Shown: one piece after another, positions 14,941 through 22,117 of the stretch | How positions within the stretch are numbered: the stretch's first letter is position 1 | Layout: each line of letters starts with the position of its first letter | IMG/VR virus record: IMGVR_UViG_3300048587_001023 | Coordinates: 1 to 55,554 of that record | Origin: a virus | DNA: 55,554 nucleotides | Direction: 5' to 3' (one strand) | Notes under the pieces: generated by a model | What the model was told of the DNA's origin: nothing | Databases searched by the model: none | Seen by the model: only the letters and a program-made list of their open reading frames with translations | Made by a program: the position numbers and the translations under genes

Positions 14941-16430
14941 TGGGCTGGCTCCGTAATGTCGGGCGCCGGCTGTGGGGCGGCACGCCGACCTATGACGGCA
15001 CCGGGTCGGGCCGGCGCACGCTCGCCTGGGCGGTCAGCAATCCGGGCGCGGTGGCGGCGCTGGCCTATACGCAGGACGGGCTGCGCGCCAAGAGCCGCGA
15101 CCTCGTGCGCCGCAATGCCTGGGCCGCGGCCGGCATCGATTCGTTTGTGGCGAACGCCATCGGCACCGGTATCAAGCCGCAGTCGATGGTGGCCGATCTG
15201 GCGCAACGCGAGTCGATCCAAGCGCTGTGGCGCGACTGGTGCGAGGACGCCGATGCGGCCGGGCTCACCGACTTTTACGGGCTGCAGGCACTGGCTTGCC
15301 GCTCGCTGCTCGAAGGCGGCGAGGCGCTGGTGCGCCTGCGCTGGCGCCGCCCCGACGATGGCCTGCCGGTCGCACTGCAATTGCAGGTGCTGGAAGCCGA
15401 GCACTTGCCGCTGGCGATGAACCAGGACCTGCCGGGCGGCAACACCGTCCGCGCCGGCATCGAGTTCGATCGACTCGGTCGGCGCGTGGCCTACCACCTG
15501 TACCGCTCGCATCCGAACGACGGCGGGCTCGCGCCGATGTCCTCGGCCGGTGGCCTCGATACCGTGCGGGTGCCAGCCTCAGACGTGCTGCACCTGTTCC
15601 GCCCACTGCGCCCGGGCCAGATCCGCGGCGAGCCGTGGCTGACCCGCGCGCTGGTCAAGCTCAACGAGCTCGATCAGTACGACGACGCGGAACTGGTGCG
15701 CAAAAAGACCGCGGCGATGTTCGCGGGCTTCATCACGCGGATGGCGCCCGAGGACAACCTGCTCGGCGAAGGCGGTGCCGACGCACAGGGCGTCGCACTG
15801 GCTGGCCTTGAGCCCGGCACGCTGCAGATTCTGGAGCCGGGCGAGGACATCAAGTTCTCGGCACCGGCCGACGTCGGCAGTTCCTACGCCGAGTTCATGC
15901 GCCAGCAGTTCCGCGCGGTGGCCGCGGCGATGGGCATCACCTACGAGATGCTCACCGGCGATCTGACCCAGGTGAACTACTCGTCGATCCGCGCCGGGCT
16001 GCTGGAGTTTCGCCGCCGCTGCGAGTCGATCCAGCACGGCGTGTTCGTGCACCAGATGTGTCGGCCGATCTGGCGCGCGTGGATGGATCAGGCCGTGCTC
16101 GAAGGCGCCCTGCTGCTGCCTGGCTACCGCCCGCGCCAACGTGCCTATCAGGCCGCCAAGTGGATCCCGCAAGGCTGGCAGTGGGTGGATCCGCAAAAGG
16201 AATTCAACGCGATGAAGCTCGCGATCCGCGCCGGCTTGATGAGCCGCTCGGAAGCGATCTCGGCGCACGGCTACGACGCCGAGGACGTCGATCGCGAAAT
16301 CGCCGCCGACAACGCGCGCGCCGATGGCCTGGGCCTGGTGTTCGACTCCGATCCGCGCAGCGACGCCAACCGCCTGTCCGCCGCCGTCCCACCGACCCGG
16401 CCGGATGACGCCGACTCAACCGAGGAGTGA
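14940..16430 (+). CDS. Portal protein, lambda family
   Basis: This 496-residue protein belongs to the lambda-type portal family. Landmarks are ARSKSRDLVRRNAWAAAGIDSFVANAIGTG-like N-terminal helices (residues about 45-80), LLEGGEALVRLRWRR near 120, and SSYAEFMRQQFRAVAAAMGITYEMLTGDLTQVNYSSIRAGLLEFRRR at about 315-362. Twelve copies form the ring through which DNA enters and leaves the head. The ATG overlaps the gpW stop. The protease/scaffold gene follows after three bases, the standard order. Confidence 0.9.
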   Translation: MGWLRNVGRRLWGGTPTYDGTGSGRRTLAWAVSNPGAVAALAYTQDGLRAKSRDLVRRNAWAAAGIDSFVANAIGTGIKPQSMVADLAQRESIQALWRDWCEDADAAGLTDFYGLQALACRSLLEGGEALVRLRWRRPDDGLPVALQLQVLEAEHLPLAMNQDLPGGNTVRAGIEFDRLGRRVAYHLYRSHPNDGGLAPMSSAGGLDTVRVPASDVLHLFRPLRPGQIRGEPWLTRALVKLNELDQYDDAELVRKKTAAMFAGFITRMAPEDNLLGEGGADAQGVALAGLEPGTLQILEPGEDIKFSAPADVGSSYAEFMRQQFRAVAAAMGITYEMLTGDLTQVNYSSIRAGLLEFRRRCESIQHGVFVHQMCRPIWRAWMDQAVLEGALLLPGYRPRQRAYQAAKWIPQGWQWVDPQKEFNAMKLAIRAGLMSRSEAISAHGYDAEDVDREIAADNARADGLGLVFDSDPRSDANRLSAAVPPTRPDDADSTEE

Positions 16431-16433
16431 TTG

Positions 16434-17693
16434 ATGCTGCCCCATCTTGCGGCCCGGCTATTCGGGACGCCCCTGCTCATCCAGCGCGCCAAGCTCGATG
16501 TGATTCTGTCGGTACTGGGCCCGCGCCTGGGCCTCGGCGAGTTGCCTGCCACTGACGCGCGCATGGCGCTGCCGGCCGCGCGACCGGTTCCCTCCGGCAC
16601 GAATGGGATCGCGGTCATCCCGATCCACGGCACCCTGGTCAAACGCACCGGTGGCCTCGAAGCCGCGTCGGGCCTCGCCAGTTACCAGGACATCGGCGCG
16701 CAGTTCGATATGGCGCTCGCCGATCCGAGCGTGGCCGGCATTCTGCTCGACGTCGATTCCCCCGGCGGCGAGGCCTCCGGCAGCTTCGAGCTCGCACGCC
16801 GCATCCGCGCCGCCGGCGACCACAAACCAATCTGGGCGGTCGCCAACGATGGCGCCTTCTCGGCGGCTTACGCGCTGGCCTCGGCCGCGCAGCGGCTGGT
16901 GGTGACCGAAACCGGCGGCGTCGGCTCGATCGGCGTGATCGCACTGCATGTCGATCAGTCATTGCGTGATGCGCAGGAAGGCTATCGCTACACCGCGCTC
17001 ACCGCCGGCCGCCACAAGAACGATTTCTCCCCGCACGAGCCACTCGACGATGCCGCGCGCAGCGAACTGCAAGCCGAGATCGATCGGCTGTACGCGATCT
17101 TCATTGGACAGGTCGCGAGTTTTCGCGGCCTGCCGGAAGCCGCCGTGCAAGCGACCGAAGCCGCGCTCTACTTCGGCCCGCACGCCGTCGCCGCCGGCCT
17201 GGCCGATGCCGTCGGCACGCTCGACGCCACGCTCGCCGAGTTCTCCCTCCACCTCAGTTCCCGAGGCCGCAACGCGCCCCCGACTCGGGCCCAAGCACGA
17301 CCCGGGACGCCGCACACCAGGACCCCTTCAATGGATCACGACCCCATGGACACCGAACGCAACGACCCTGGGCAGAACGACGCCCGGGAAACCATCGACG
17401 TCGCCGAAGCCGCGGTGCTGATCGCCGAGGCGCGGCGCGAGGTCGGCCAGTCGGCGCAGGCCATCGCCGAACTCTGCCTGATCGCCGGCTGCCCCGACCG
17501 GGCCGCCACCTTCATTGCCGAAGGCCGAACCGAAGCCGAGGTCCGCCGCCAGCTGATCGAAGCCAAGGCCGCGCGCTCGGACGCCACCCCGATCGGCTCG
17601 ACCATCACCGCCGACGCCGGCACCGCCGCCTCCCCGCGCGCAGAGGCCTCGCCGGTCGTCGCCGCCATCAAGAAACTCATCGGCAAGGAGTAA
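16434..17693 (+). CDS. S49 capsid protease with C-terminal scaffold
   Basis: The 419-residue protein is a SppA-like serine protease of the lambda gpC type. Its core has LLDVDSPGGEASGS at about 104-117, the nucleophile Ser143 in GAFSAAYALASAA and Lys195 in GRHKND as the dyad partner. From about residue 290 the sequence turns helical and low-complexity, as expected for a scaffold. It would process the portal and itself during head assembly. The ATG at 16434 follows GAGGAG at 16422-16427 by six bases and is preferred to the TTG at 16431. Confidence 0.85.
   Translation: MLPHLAARLFGTPLLIQRAKLDVILSVLGPRLGLGELPATDARMALPAARPVPSGTNGIAVIPIHGTLVKRTGGLEAASGLASYQDIGAQFDMALADPSVAGILLDVDSPGGEASGSFELARRIRAAGDHKPIWAVANDGAFSAAYALASAAQRLVVTETGGVGSIGVIALHVDQSLRDAQEGYRYTALTAGRHKNDFSPHEPLDDAARSELQAEIDRLYAIFIGQVASFRGLPEAAVQATEAALYFGPHAVAAGLADAVGTLDATLAEFSLHLSSRGRNAPPTRAQARPGTPHTRTPSMDHDPMDTERNDPGQNDARETIDVAEAAVLIAEARREVGQSAQAIAELCLIAGCPDRAATFIAEGRTEAEVRRQLIEAKAARSDATPIGSTITADAGTAASPRAEASPVVAAIKKLIGKE
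17331..17693 (+). CDS. Possible internal-start scaffolding protein (Nu3-like)
   Basis: An in-frame ATG at 17331 lies exactly at the border between the protease domain and the helical tail of the gene above, with AGGA about eight bases upstream. Starting there gives 120 residues that are acidic at the front and helical after (AAVLIAEARREVGQSAQAIAELCLIAG). Lambda makes its scaffold Nu3 in the same way from inside gene C. The evidence here is position and composition only. Confidence 0.4.
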   Translation: MDHDPMDTERNDPGQNDARETIDVAEAAVLIAEARREVGQSAQAIAELCLIAGCPDRAATFIAEGRTEAEVRRQLIEAKAARSDATPIGSTITADAGTAASPRAEASPVVAAIKKLIGKE

Positions 17694-17696
17694 GGC

Positions 17697-18074
17697 ATGC
17701 CCGCCCTCAATGAACGCGACACCCTCGGCAATCTGCTCAAGTACGAAGCGCCCCAGCTGTATTCGCGCGATATCGGCACCCTGGCCGCCGGCCAGAATCT
17801 CAATCTCGGCACCGTGCTGGCCAAGCGCACCAGCGACGGCAAATGGCTGGCGCTGGATCCGGCCGCCAGCGATGGCAGCGAAATTGCCCTCGGCGTACTC
17901 GCCATCGACTGCGATGCCACGCTGATCGATCGCGACGACGCCCTGGTCATCGCCCGGCACGCCATCGTCGCGCGCACGGCCCTGCGCTGGCCGGCCGCGA
18001 TCACCCTCGCGCAGAAAGCCACCGCGCAAGCGCAACTCGAAGCGCGCGGAATCCTGGTGCGCGACGCCGCCTGA
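17697..18074 (+). CDS. Head decoration protein, gpD family
   Basis: The 125-residue protein has the features of the lambda gpD/HDPD family: a short disordered N-terminus, LAAGQNLNLGTVLAKRTSDGKWLALDPAASDGSEIALGVLAIDCDA, and a small beta-tulip-like core ending in LEARGILVRDAA. Trimers of gpD clamp the expanded capsid. An AAGGAGTAAGG ribosome site sits just before the ATG. Its place between protease/scaffold and major capsid is the standard one. Confidence 0.85.
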   Translation: MPALNERDTLGNLLKYEAPQLYSRDIGTLAAGQNLNLGTVLAKRTSDGKWLALDPAASDGSEIALGVLAIDCDATLIDRDDALVIARHAIVARTALRWPAAITLAQKATAQAQLEARGILVRDAA

Positions 18075-18101
18075 TTCCCCTCCACACGCAGTCCCCCGCA
18101 A

Positions 18102-18120
18102 CCCGCCGCTCGGCGGGTTT
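18102..18120 (+). terminator. Hairpin with short T-run before the capsid gene
   Basis: CCCGCCG at 18102-18108 pairs with CGGCGGG at 18111-18117 and TTT follows. The next bases, CATTTCTGGAGA, hold the ribosome site for the capsid gene. The same hairpin-plus-leader module recurs at 32375. With only three T residues it may attenuate rather than stop transcription. Confidence 0.5.
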
Positions 18121-18138
18121 CGCATTTCTGGAGATCCC

Positions 18139-19143
18139 ATGCAGAACCTTTTTGATAATCCCGGCTTCGCGATGGCGAGCCTGACCGCGGCGATCAACCT
18201 CGTCCCCAACCGCTACGGCCGTCTGGAACAGCTCGGCCTGTTCCCCACCAAGCCGGTGCGCACCCGACAGATCATCGTCGAGGAATACGCCGGCCGCCTG
18301 AACCTGCTGCCGACCAGGCCGCCCGGCTCGCCCGGCACCGTCGGCCAGCGTGGCAAGCGCACGCTGCGCTCCTTCGTCATTCCGCACATCCCGCACGACG
18401 ACGTGGTGCTGCCCGAAGAGGTGCAAGGCATCCGCGCCTTCGGCTCGGAAACCGAGATGGAAGCCATCGCCGGCGTCATGGCGCGGCATCTCGACACCAT
18501 GCGCAACAAGCACGCGATCACCCTGGAGCACCTGCGCATCGGTGCGCTCAAGGGGCAGATCCTCGATGCCGACGGCAGCACGATCTACGACCTGTACAGC
18601 GAGTTTGGCCTGACCCCGAAGACGGTCGGCTTCGATCTGGCGAACGCCAATAGCGACATCAAGGGCCACTGCTACGACCTGCTCGCGGCGGTCGAGGACG
18701 GCTTGCTCGGCGAGTTCATGACCGGCGTGCACGTGCTCTGCTCGCCGGAGTTCTTCCGGGCGCTGACCACCCACAAGGAGGTCAAGACCGCCTACGCCAA
18801 CTGGCAGCAGGGCGCGATCCTGATCAACGACGTGCGTGCCGGATTCCCGTATGCCGGTATCACTTTCGAGGAATACCGCGGCCAGGCCAGCGACGCCGAA
18901 GGCACGGTGCGCCGTTTCATCGCCGCTGGCGAAGCGCATGCCTTCCCGATCGGCACGGTGGACACCTTTGCCACCTACGTGGCGCCGGCCGATTTCAACG
19001 AGACGGTCAACACGCTCGGCCAGCCGCTGTACGCCAAGCAGGAACCGCGCAAGTTCGATCGCGGCACCGATCTGCACACCCAGTCCAACCCGCTGCCGAT
19101 GTGCCATCGCCCGGGCGTGCTGGTGAAGCTGACCAGCGCCTGA
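18139..19143 (+). CDS. Major capsid protein, lambda gpE family
   Basis: This 334-residue protein matches the gpE/HK97-fold family in length and pattern: MQNLFDNPGFAMASLTAAINLVPNRYGRLEQLGLF at the N-terminus and NWQQGAILINDVRAGFPYAGITFEEYRG with EAHAFPIGTVDTFATYVAPADFNETVNTLG toward the C-terminus. It forms the shell of the head. The ATG has CTGGAGA upstream and is preceded by a hairpin that may set the transcript level relative to the decoration protein. The stop overlaps the next start as TGATG. Confidence 0.9.
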   Translation: MQNLFDNPGFAMASLTAAINLVPNRYGRLEQLGLFPTKPVRTRQIIVEEYAGRLNLLPTRPPGSPGTVGQRGKRTLRSFVIPHIPHDDVVLPEEVQGIRAFGSETEMEAIAGVMARHLDTMRNKHAITLEHLRIGALKGQILDADGSTIYDLYSEFGLTPKTVGFDLANANSDIKGHCYDLLAAVEDGLLGEFMTGVHVLCSPEFFRALTTHKEVKTAYANWQQGAILINDVRAGFPYAGITFEEYRGQASDAEGTVRRFIAAGEAHAFPIGTVDTFATYVAPADFNETVNTLGQPLYAKQEPRKFDRGTDLHTQSNPLPMCHRPGVLVKLTSA

Positions 19144-19427
19144 TGGTCGCGATCACCGACCTCTACGATGCCGCGGCCCGCGCCGGCCTGTTGACTCCGG
19201 TCACGGTCGGCGCGGTCACCGTCGCCTGCAGCTTTCGGGCACCGGATGAATCGGTGCTCGATGGCCTCGCGCTGTCGCGCGATTACGCCATCGAGTACCC
19301 AAGCGCCCGGCTATCGCTGAGCACCGGCGACACCGTCGAGATCCTGGGCCAGACCTATCGGGTGCGCGAGGTGCTGGCGCTGCGCGATGGCAGTGAGTGC
19401 CGGGCCAAGCTCGCGAGGTTGTCATGA
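19143..19427 (+). CDS. Probable head-tail attachment protein
   Basis: The 94-residue protein lies right after the major capsid gene, where lambda-like phages keep gpFII-type head-tail connectors. It is predicted beta-rich in the middle, with YPSARLSLSTGDTVEILGQTYRVREVLALRDGSECRAKLARL resembling the small barrel of such connectors. The ATG at 19143 overlaps the capsid stop. The family is inferred from position and shape rather than a clear motif. Confidence 0.6.
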   Translation: MVAITDLYDAAARAGLLTPVTVGAVTVACSFRAPDESVLDGLALSRDYAIEYPSARLSLSTGDTVEILGQTYRVREVLALRDGSECRAKLARLS

Positions 19428-19852
19428 CCTCGCGCCGCGAAGCGATTCTCCGTGAAGTCTTGGCTCGCTGCCGTGCCGCCGTTACACCGGTGGCAGTGAT
19501 ACGCGACCCCGGCATTGCCCTGACCCGGGACCAGGTGCCGGCGCTGGTGCTGACGATCGAGGCCGATGCTCCGCTCGGACGTCACAACGATCGGATCGAA
19601 CGCGCGTTGGCCGTTCGCCTGACCGCCCTGGTGCGCTCCCCAGGCGATGGCCACGCCGAGGCGGATGCGTTGATCTGCGCGGCCCACGCCGCGCTGTTCA
19701 CCGACGTCAGCCTGGGCGGTCTCGCGCTCGACATCACCGAGCTCGAAGCGGACTACCAGATCGAGGACGCCGATCTCGATGCCATCGCGATCCCGGCGCT
19801 CTACCGCATCACCTACCGAACCCTCGTTTCCGATCTTCGCCAAGGAGGCTGA
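19424..19852 (+). CDS. Probable tail terminator/completion protein
   Basis: This 142-residue protein has the alternating helix and strand layout of gpU/gpZ-like tail terminator proteins: REAILREVLARCRAAVTPVAVIRDPG, VPALVLTIEADAP, RALAVRLTALVRS and a final IPALYRITYRTLVSDL. It overlaps the attachment gene by four bases. In this position such a protein caps the tail tube and binds the head. No unique motif confirms it. Confidence 0.6.
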   Translation: MTSRREAILREVLARCRAAVTPVAVIRDPGIALTRDQVPALVLTIEADAPLGRHNDRIERALAVRLTALVRSPGDGHAEADALICAAHAALFTDVSLGGLALDITELEADYQIEDADLDAIAIPALYRITYRTLVSDLRQGG

Positions 19853-19853
19853 G

Positions 19854-20054
19854 ATGCCTGCGCTGCAACTCACCGCGCCGCATACCCATGCCGGCGTGTC
19901 CTATCCCGCGGGTCACGTGCTCGACGTGGATGCCCACACCGCCCGCTGGCTGCTCGATCAGGGCATCGCCATCGCCCTCGACCCGCCGGCCGAACCGCCG
20001 CCCGCCGCGCCCGCCGTGCCGGCCCGGCCCATCAAACCGCACACCAAGGAGTGA
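19854..20054 (+). CDS. Small phage protein, DUF7210-like
   Basis: The 66-residue product begins LQLTAPHTHAGVSYPAGHVLDVDAHTARWLLDQGIA, a short beta-beta-alpha unit that I recall from DUF7210 phage proteins, and ends in a Pro/Ala-rich tail with a basic tip. AAGGAGG at 19842-19848 is an ideal ribosome site. It lies one base after the tail completion gene and just before the tail tube gene. Its function is unknown. Confidence 0.55.
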   Translation: MPALQLTAPHTHAGVSYPAGHVLDVDAHTARWLLDQGIAIALDPPAEPPPAAPAVPARPIKPHTKE

Positions 20055-20060
20055 TTCCGC

Positions 20061-20816
20061 ATGTCCTTCTACGCTTCCTTCCAAGGCCGCGTGTACCTCG
20101 GTAAGCGCGACGCCAACGGCGCGCCGATCGAGGTGCGCTCGCCCGGCAACGTCGCCGACCTCTCGCTGTCGCTCAAATCCGATGTGATCGAGCACTACGA
20201 GAGCCAGTCCGGCCAACGCGCAGTGGATCTGCGTCTGGTCAAACAGAAATCCGCCACGGTGATGCTCACCATCGAGGAGTTCACCAAGGAAAACCTCGCG
20301 CTCGCCCTGTACGGCAACTACGTCACCGGCGCGGGCGGCAGCGTCACCGATGAACCGATCGAAGGCGCGGCGCCCACCCTCGGCGATCGCTACTGCCTGG
20401 CCCACCCCAAGGTGTCGGCACTAACGGTGGTCGATTCGGCCGCCACGCCGGCGACGCTCACGCTCGGCACCCACTACACCGCCGATGTCGACTTCGGTGC
20501 CGTCCAGTTGCTGGACATCACCGGCCTGACGCCGCCGTTCAAGGCGAGCTACACCTTTGGTGCAGTGACCGAGATCGGCATCTTCACCCAGCCACTCCCC
20601 GAGCGTTTCCTGCGGCTGGAGGGCGTGAACACCGCCGCCGGCAACGCCAAGGTGCTGGTCGAGCTGTACCGCGTCGCGTTCGATCCACTGAAGAAGCTCG
20701 ACTTCATCTCCAACGAGCTCAACAAGTTCGAACTCGAAGGCTCGCTGCTCGCGGACTCCACCAAACCCTTCGATGCGACGCTCGGCCAGTTCGGCCGCAT
20801 CGTGCAGATCGGGTGA
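20061..20816 (+). CDS. Major tail tube protein
   Basis: This 251-residue protein is beta-rich throughout, with LSLSLKSDVIEHYESQSGQRAVDLRLVKQKSATVMLTIEEFTKENLALALYG and GIFTQPLPERFLRLEGVNTAAGNAKVLVELYRVAFDPLKKLDFI. These match tail tube proteins of siphoviruses with this gene order. It polymerises to form the tail tube. A strong AAGGAGTGA ribosome site precedes the ATG, fitting a protein made in quantity. The next gene is the tail chaperone, as expected. Confidence 0.75.
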   Translation: MSFYASFQGRVYLGKRDANGAPIEVRSPGNVADLSLSLKSDVIEHYESQSGQRAVDLRLVKQKSATVMLTIEEFTKENLALALYGNYVTGAGGSVTDEPIEGAAPTLGDRYCLAHPKVSALTVVDSAATPATLTLGTHYTADVDFGAVQLLDITGLTPPFKASYTFGAVTEIGIFTQPLPERFLRLEGVNTAAGNAKVLVELYRVAFDPLKKLDFISNELNKFELEGSLLADSTKPFDATLGQFGRIVQIG

Positions 20817-20821
20817 GTGCC

Positions 20822-21244
20822 ATGACCGACACGATGTTTGCGGCGCTGCCGCCGCTGGCCGATTCACTGACCATCGCCGGCGAGACCCTCGAGATCACGC
20901 CGCTGCGCGTGGGCGAACTGCCGTCGTTCGCCCGCGCCGTTCAGCCGATCGCCGGGCGCCTGTCCGTTGATCCCGACTGGTTGCGATTGCTGGCCGACGA
21001 CGGCGATGCCGTACTGCAGGCACTGGCCATCGCCTGCCGACGACCGCTCGCCTGGGTGGCCGGCCTCGCGATCGACGAGGCGATCCGGCTGGCGGAGGCG
21101 GTCTTCGCCGCGAACGCGGATTTTTTTCTGCGCCGGGTGGTGCCGGAGATCAGCCGCGCGAGCGCCGGCCTCCAGCAGCGGATGCCTGGGCTGACGTCAT
21201 TCACCGACTCGTCCGCGCCGGCCACCGCTACCCCGATCTGCTGA
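20822..21244 (+). CDS. Tail assembly chaperone, G protein
   Basis: This 140-residue protein sits between the tail tube and the tape measure, the place of the lambda gpG chaperone. It is helical after a short beta start (LTIAGETLEITPLRVGELPSFARAV) and ends in an unstructured SSAPATATPIC. Codons 100-102 read GAT TTT TTT, which gives a T_TTT_TTT slippery heptamer at 21121-21127. The ATG at 20822 is used; a GTG at 20813 is less likely. It should coat the tape measure during tail assembly. Confidence 0.75.
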   Translation: MTDTMFAALPPLADSLTIAGETLEITPLRVGELPSFARAVQPIAGRLSVDPDWLRLLADDGDAVLQALAIACRRPLAWVAGLAIDEAIRLAEAVFAANADFFLRRVVPEISRASAGLQQRMPGLTSFTDSSAPATATPIC

Positions 21245-21393
21245 CCTACACCCTGGTGCAGGTGCGCTGCTTTCTGGCGGCCAGTGACCGCGCCGAGCGC
21301 GAGGCCCTGGCCGCGCAGTTCGCGCTGCTCGTCACCGCGCAGCGCGGCGGCCGCGCAGAGATCCAATCGCTGTTGAAAGAACTGAGCTCATGA
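20822..21393 (+). CDS. G-T tail chaperone fusion by -1 frameshift at 21121-21127
   Basis: After the T_TTT_TTT heptamer the -1 frame stays open to the TGA at 21391. The shifted segment begins near SAPGGAGDQ and continues DAWADVIHRLVRAGHRYPDLLTYTLVQVRCFLAA...LLKELSS, giving a fusion of about 190 residues. The extension has no good start codon of its own. Its acidic-helical content is typical of the T part of lambda gpGT, which binds tail tube subunits. The frameshift site is canonical for -1 slippage; only experiment can prove the product. Confidence 0.7.
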
Positions 21394-21467
21394 CAAAACG
21401 ACAGGACTGGCGTTTTGCACGCCCGAAGGGCGCCCGTCAGGGTGGCGCACAGGGATGTGCGCCATGA
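21390..21467 (+). repeat. 78-bp triple-hairpin element, copy A
   Basis: This spacer starts at the stop codon of the G-T fusion and runs into the next start codon. It folds into three perfect hairpins: CAAAACG/CGTTTTG (21394-21417), CGCCC-GAA-GGGCG (21420-21432), and GGCGCACA-GGGA-TGTGCGCC (21444-21463). The AGGGA ribosome site lies in the loop of the third hairpin. It is 77/78 identical to copy B at 29525; the only change is in a loop. Confidence 0.85.
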
Positions 21468-22117
21468 AGCTGTCCCTGACCACCGGCGGCCTGCTCGATC
21501 CCAAGCGGCTCGACAGTTGGGTACCGGCCAAGCGCCGGGCCATTCGCAAAGCCGTCGAGGCCGGAATGAAGACGGCGGGCAAGGACATCGCCCTGCTCGC
21601 ACAGGCGCGCATGGGCTCGGCCTTCACGGTGCGCAAGGCGGGCTTCGTGAAGTCGATGCGGCATCGACTCTACGCCGGCAGTCCGGAGCGCTTCCCGGCG
21701 CTGCGAATCGGCTCGCGAATTCCCTGGCTGGGCATCCATCTGCGTGGCGGCAGCATCAGCGGCCGGATGCTGATTCCGCTGCTGCCCGAACACCGCCGGA
21801 TCGGCCGCCGGGCCTTTCGCCGTGTGATCGACGCGCTGATGCGCTCGGGCAATGCCTTCTTCATCGAGCGCAACGGCAAGGTCATCTTGATGGCCGAAAA
21901 CATTCGGGAGAACGCCTCCCAACTCGGCCGCTTCCGGCGTGCCGAGCGCGCGCGCCGCGGTGCGGGCGCGATTCGCCGCGGAGAGGAAATCCCCATCGCC
22001 GTGCTGGTGCCCACCGTGGTGCTGCGCCGCCGCTTCGACCTGTCGGGCCTCGTTCGCTCGCAACTGCCCAAGCTCGCCGACGCCATCGTGAAGCAACTGG
22101 ACGCCCATGGCCTCTGA
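21464..22117 (+). CDS. DUF6441-like minor tail protein
   Basis: The 217-residue protein is strongly basic with long Arg-rich stretches (HRRIGRRAFRRVIDALMRSGNAFFIERNGKVILMAEN). It matches my memory of DUF6441, found just before the tape measure in siphoviruses. It probably helps connect tail tube and terminator. Translation may start at the ATG at 21464, which follows the third hairpin of the 78-bp repeat, or at the in-frame ATG at 21455 inside that hairpin. The end overlaps the tape measure start by eleven bases. Confidence 0.65.
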   Translation: MKLSLTTGGLLDPKRLDSWVPAKRRAIRKAVEAGMKTAGKDIALLAQARMGSAFTVRKAGFVKSMRHRLYAGSPERFPALRIGSRIPWLGIHLRGGSISGRMLIPLLPEHRRIGRRAFRRVIDALMRSGNAFFIERNGKVILMAENIRENASQLGRFRRAERARRGAGAIRRGEEIPIAVLVPTVVLRRRFDLSGLVRSQLPKLADAIVKQLDAHGL

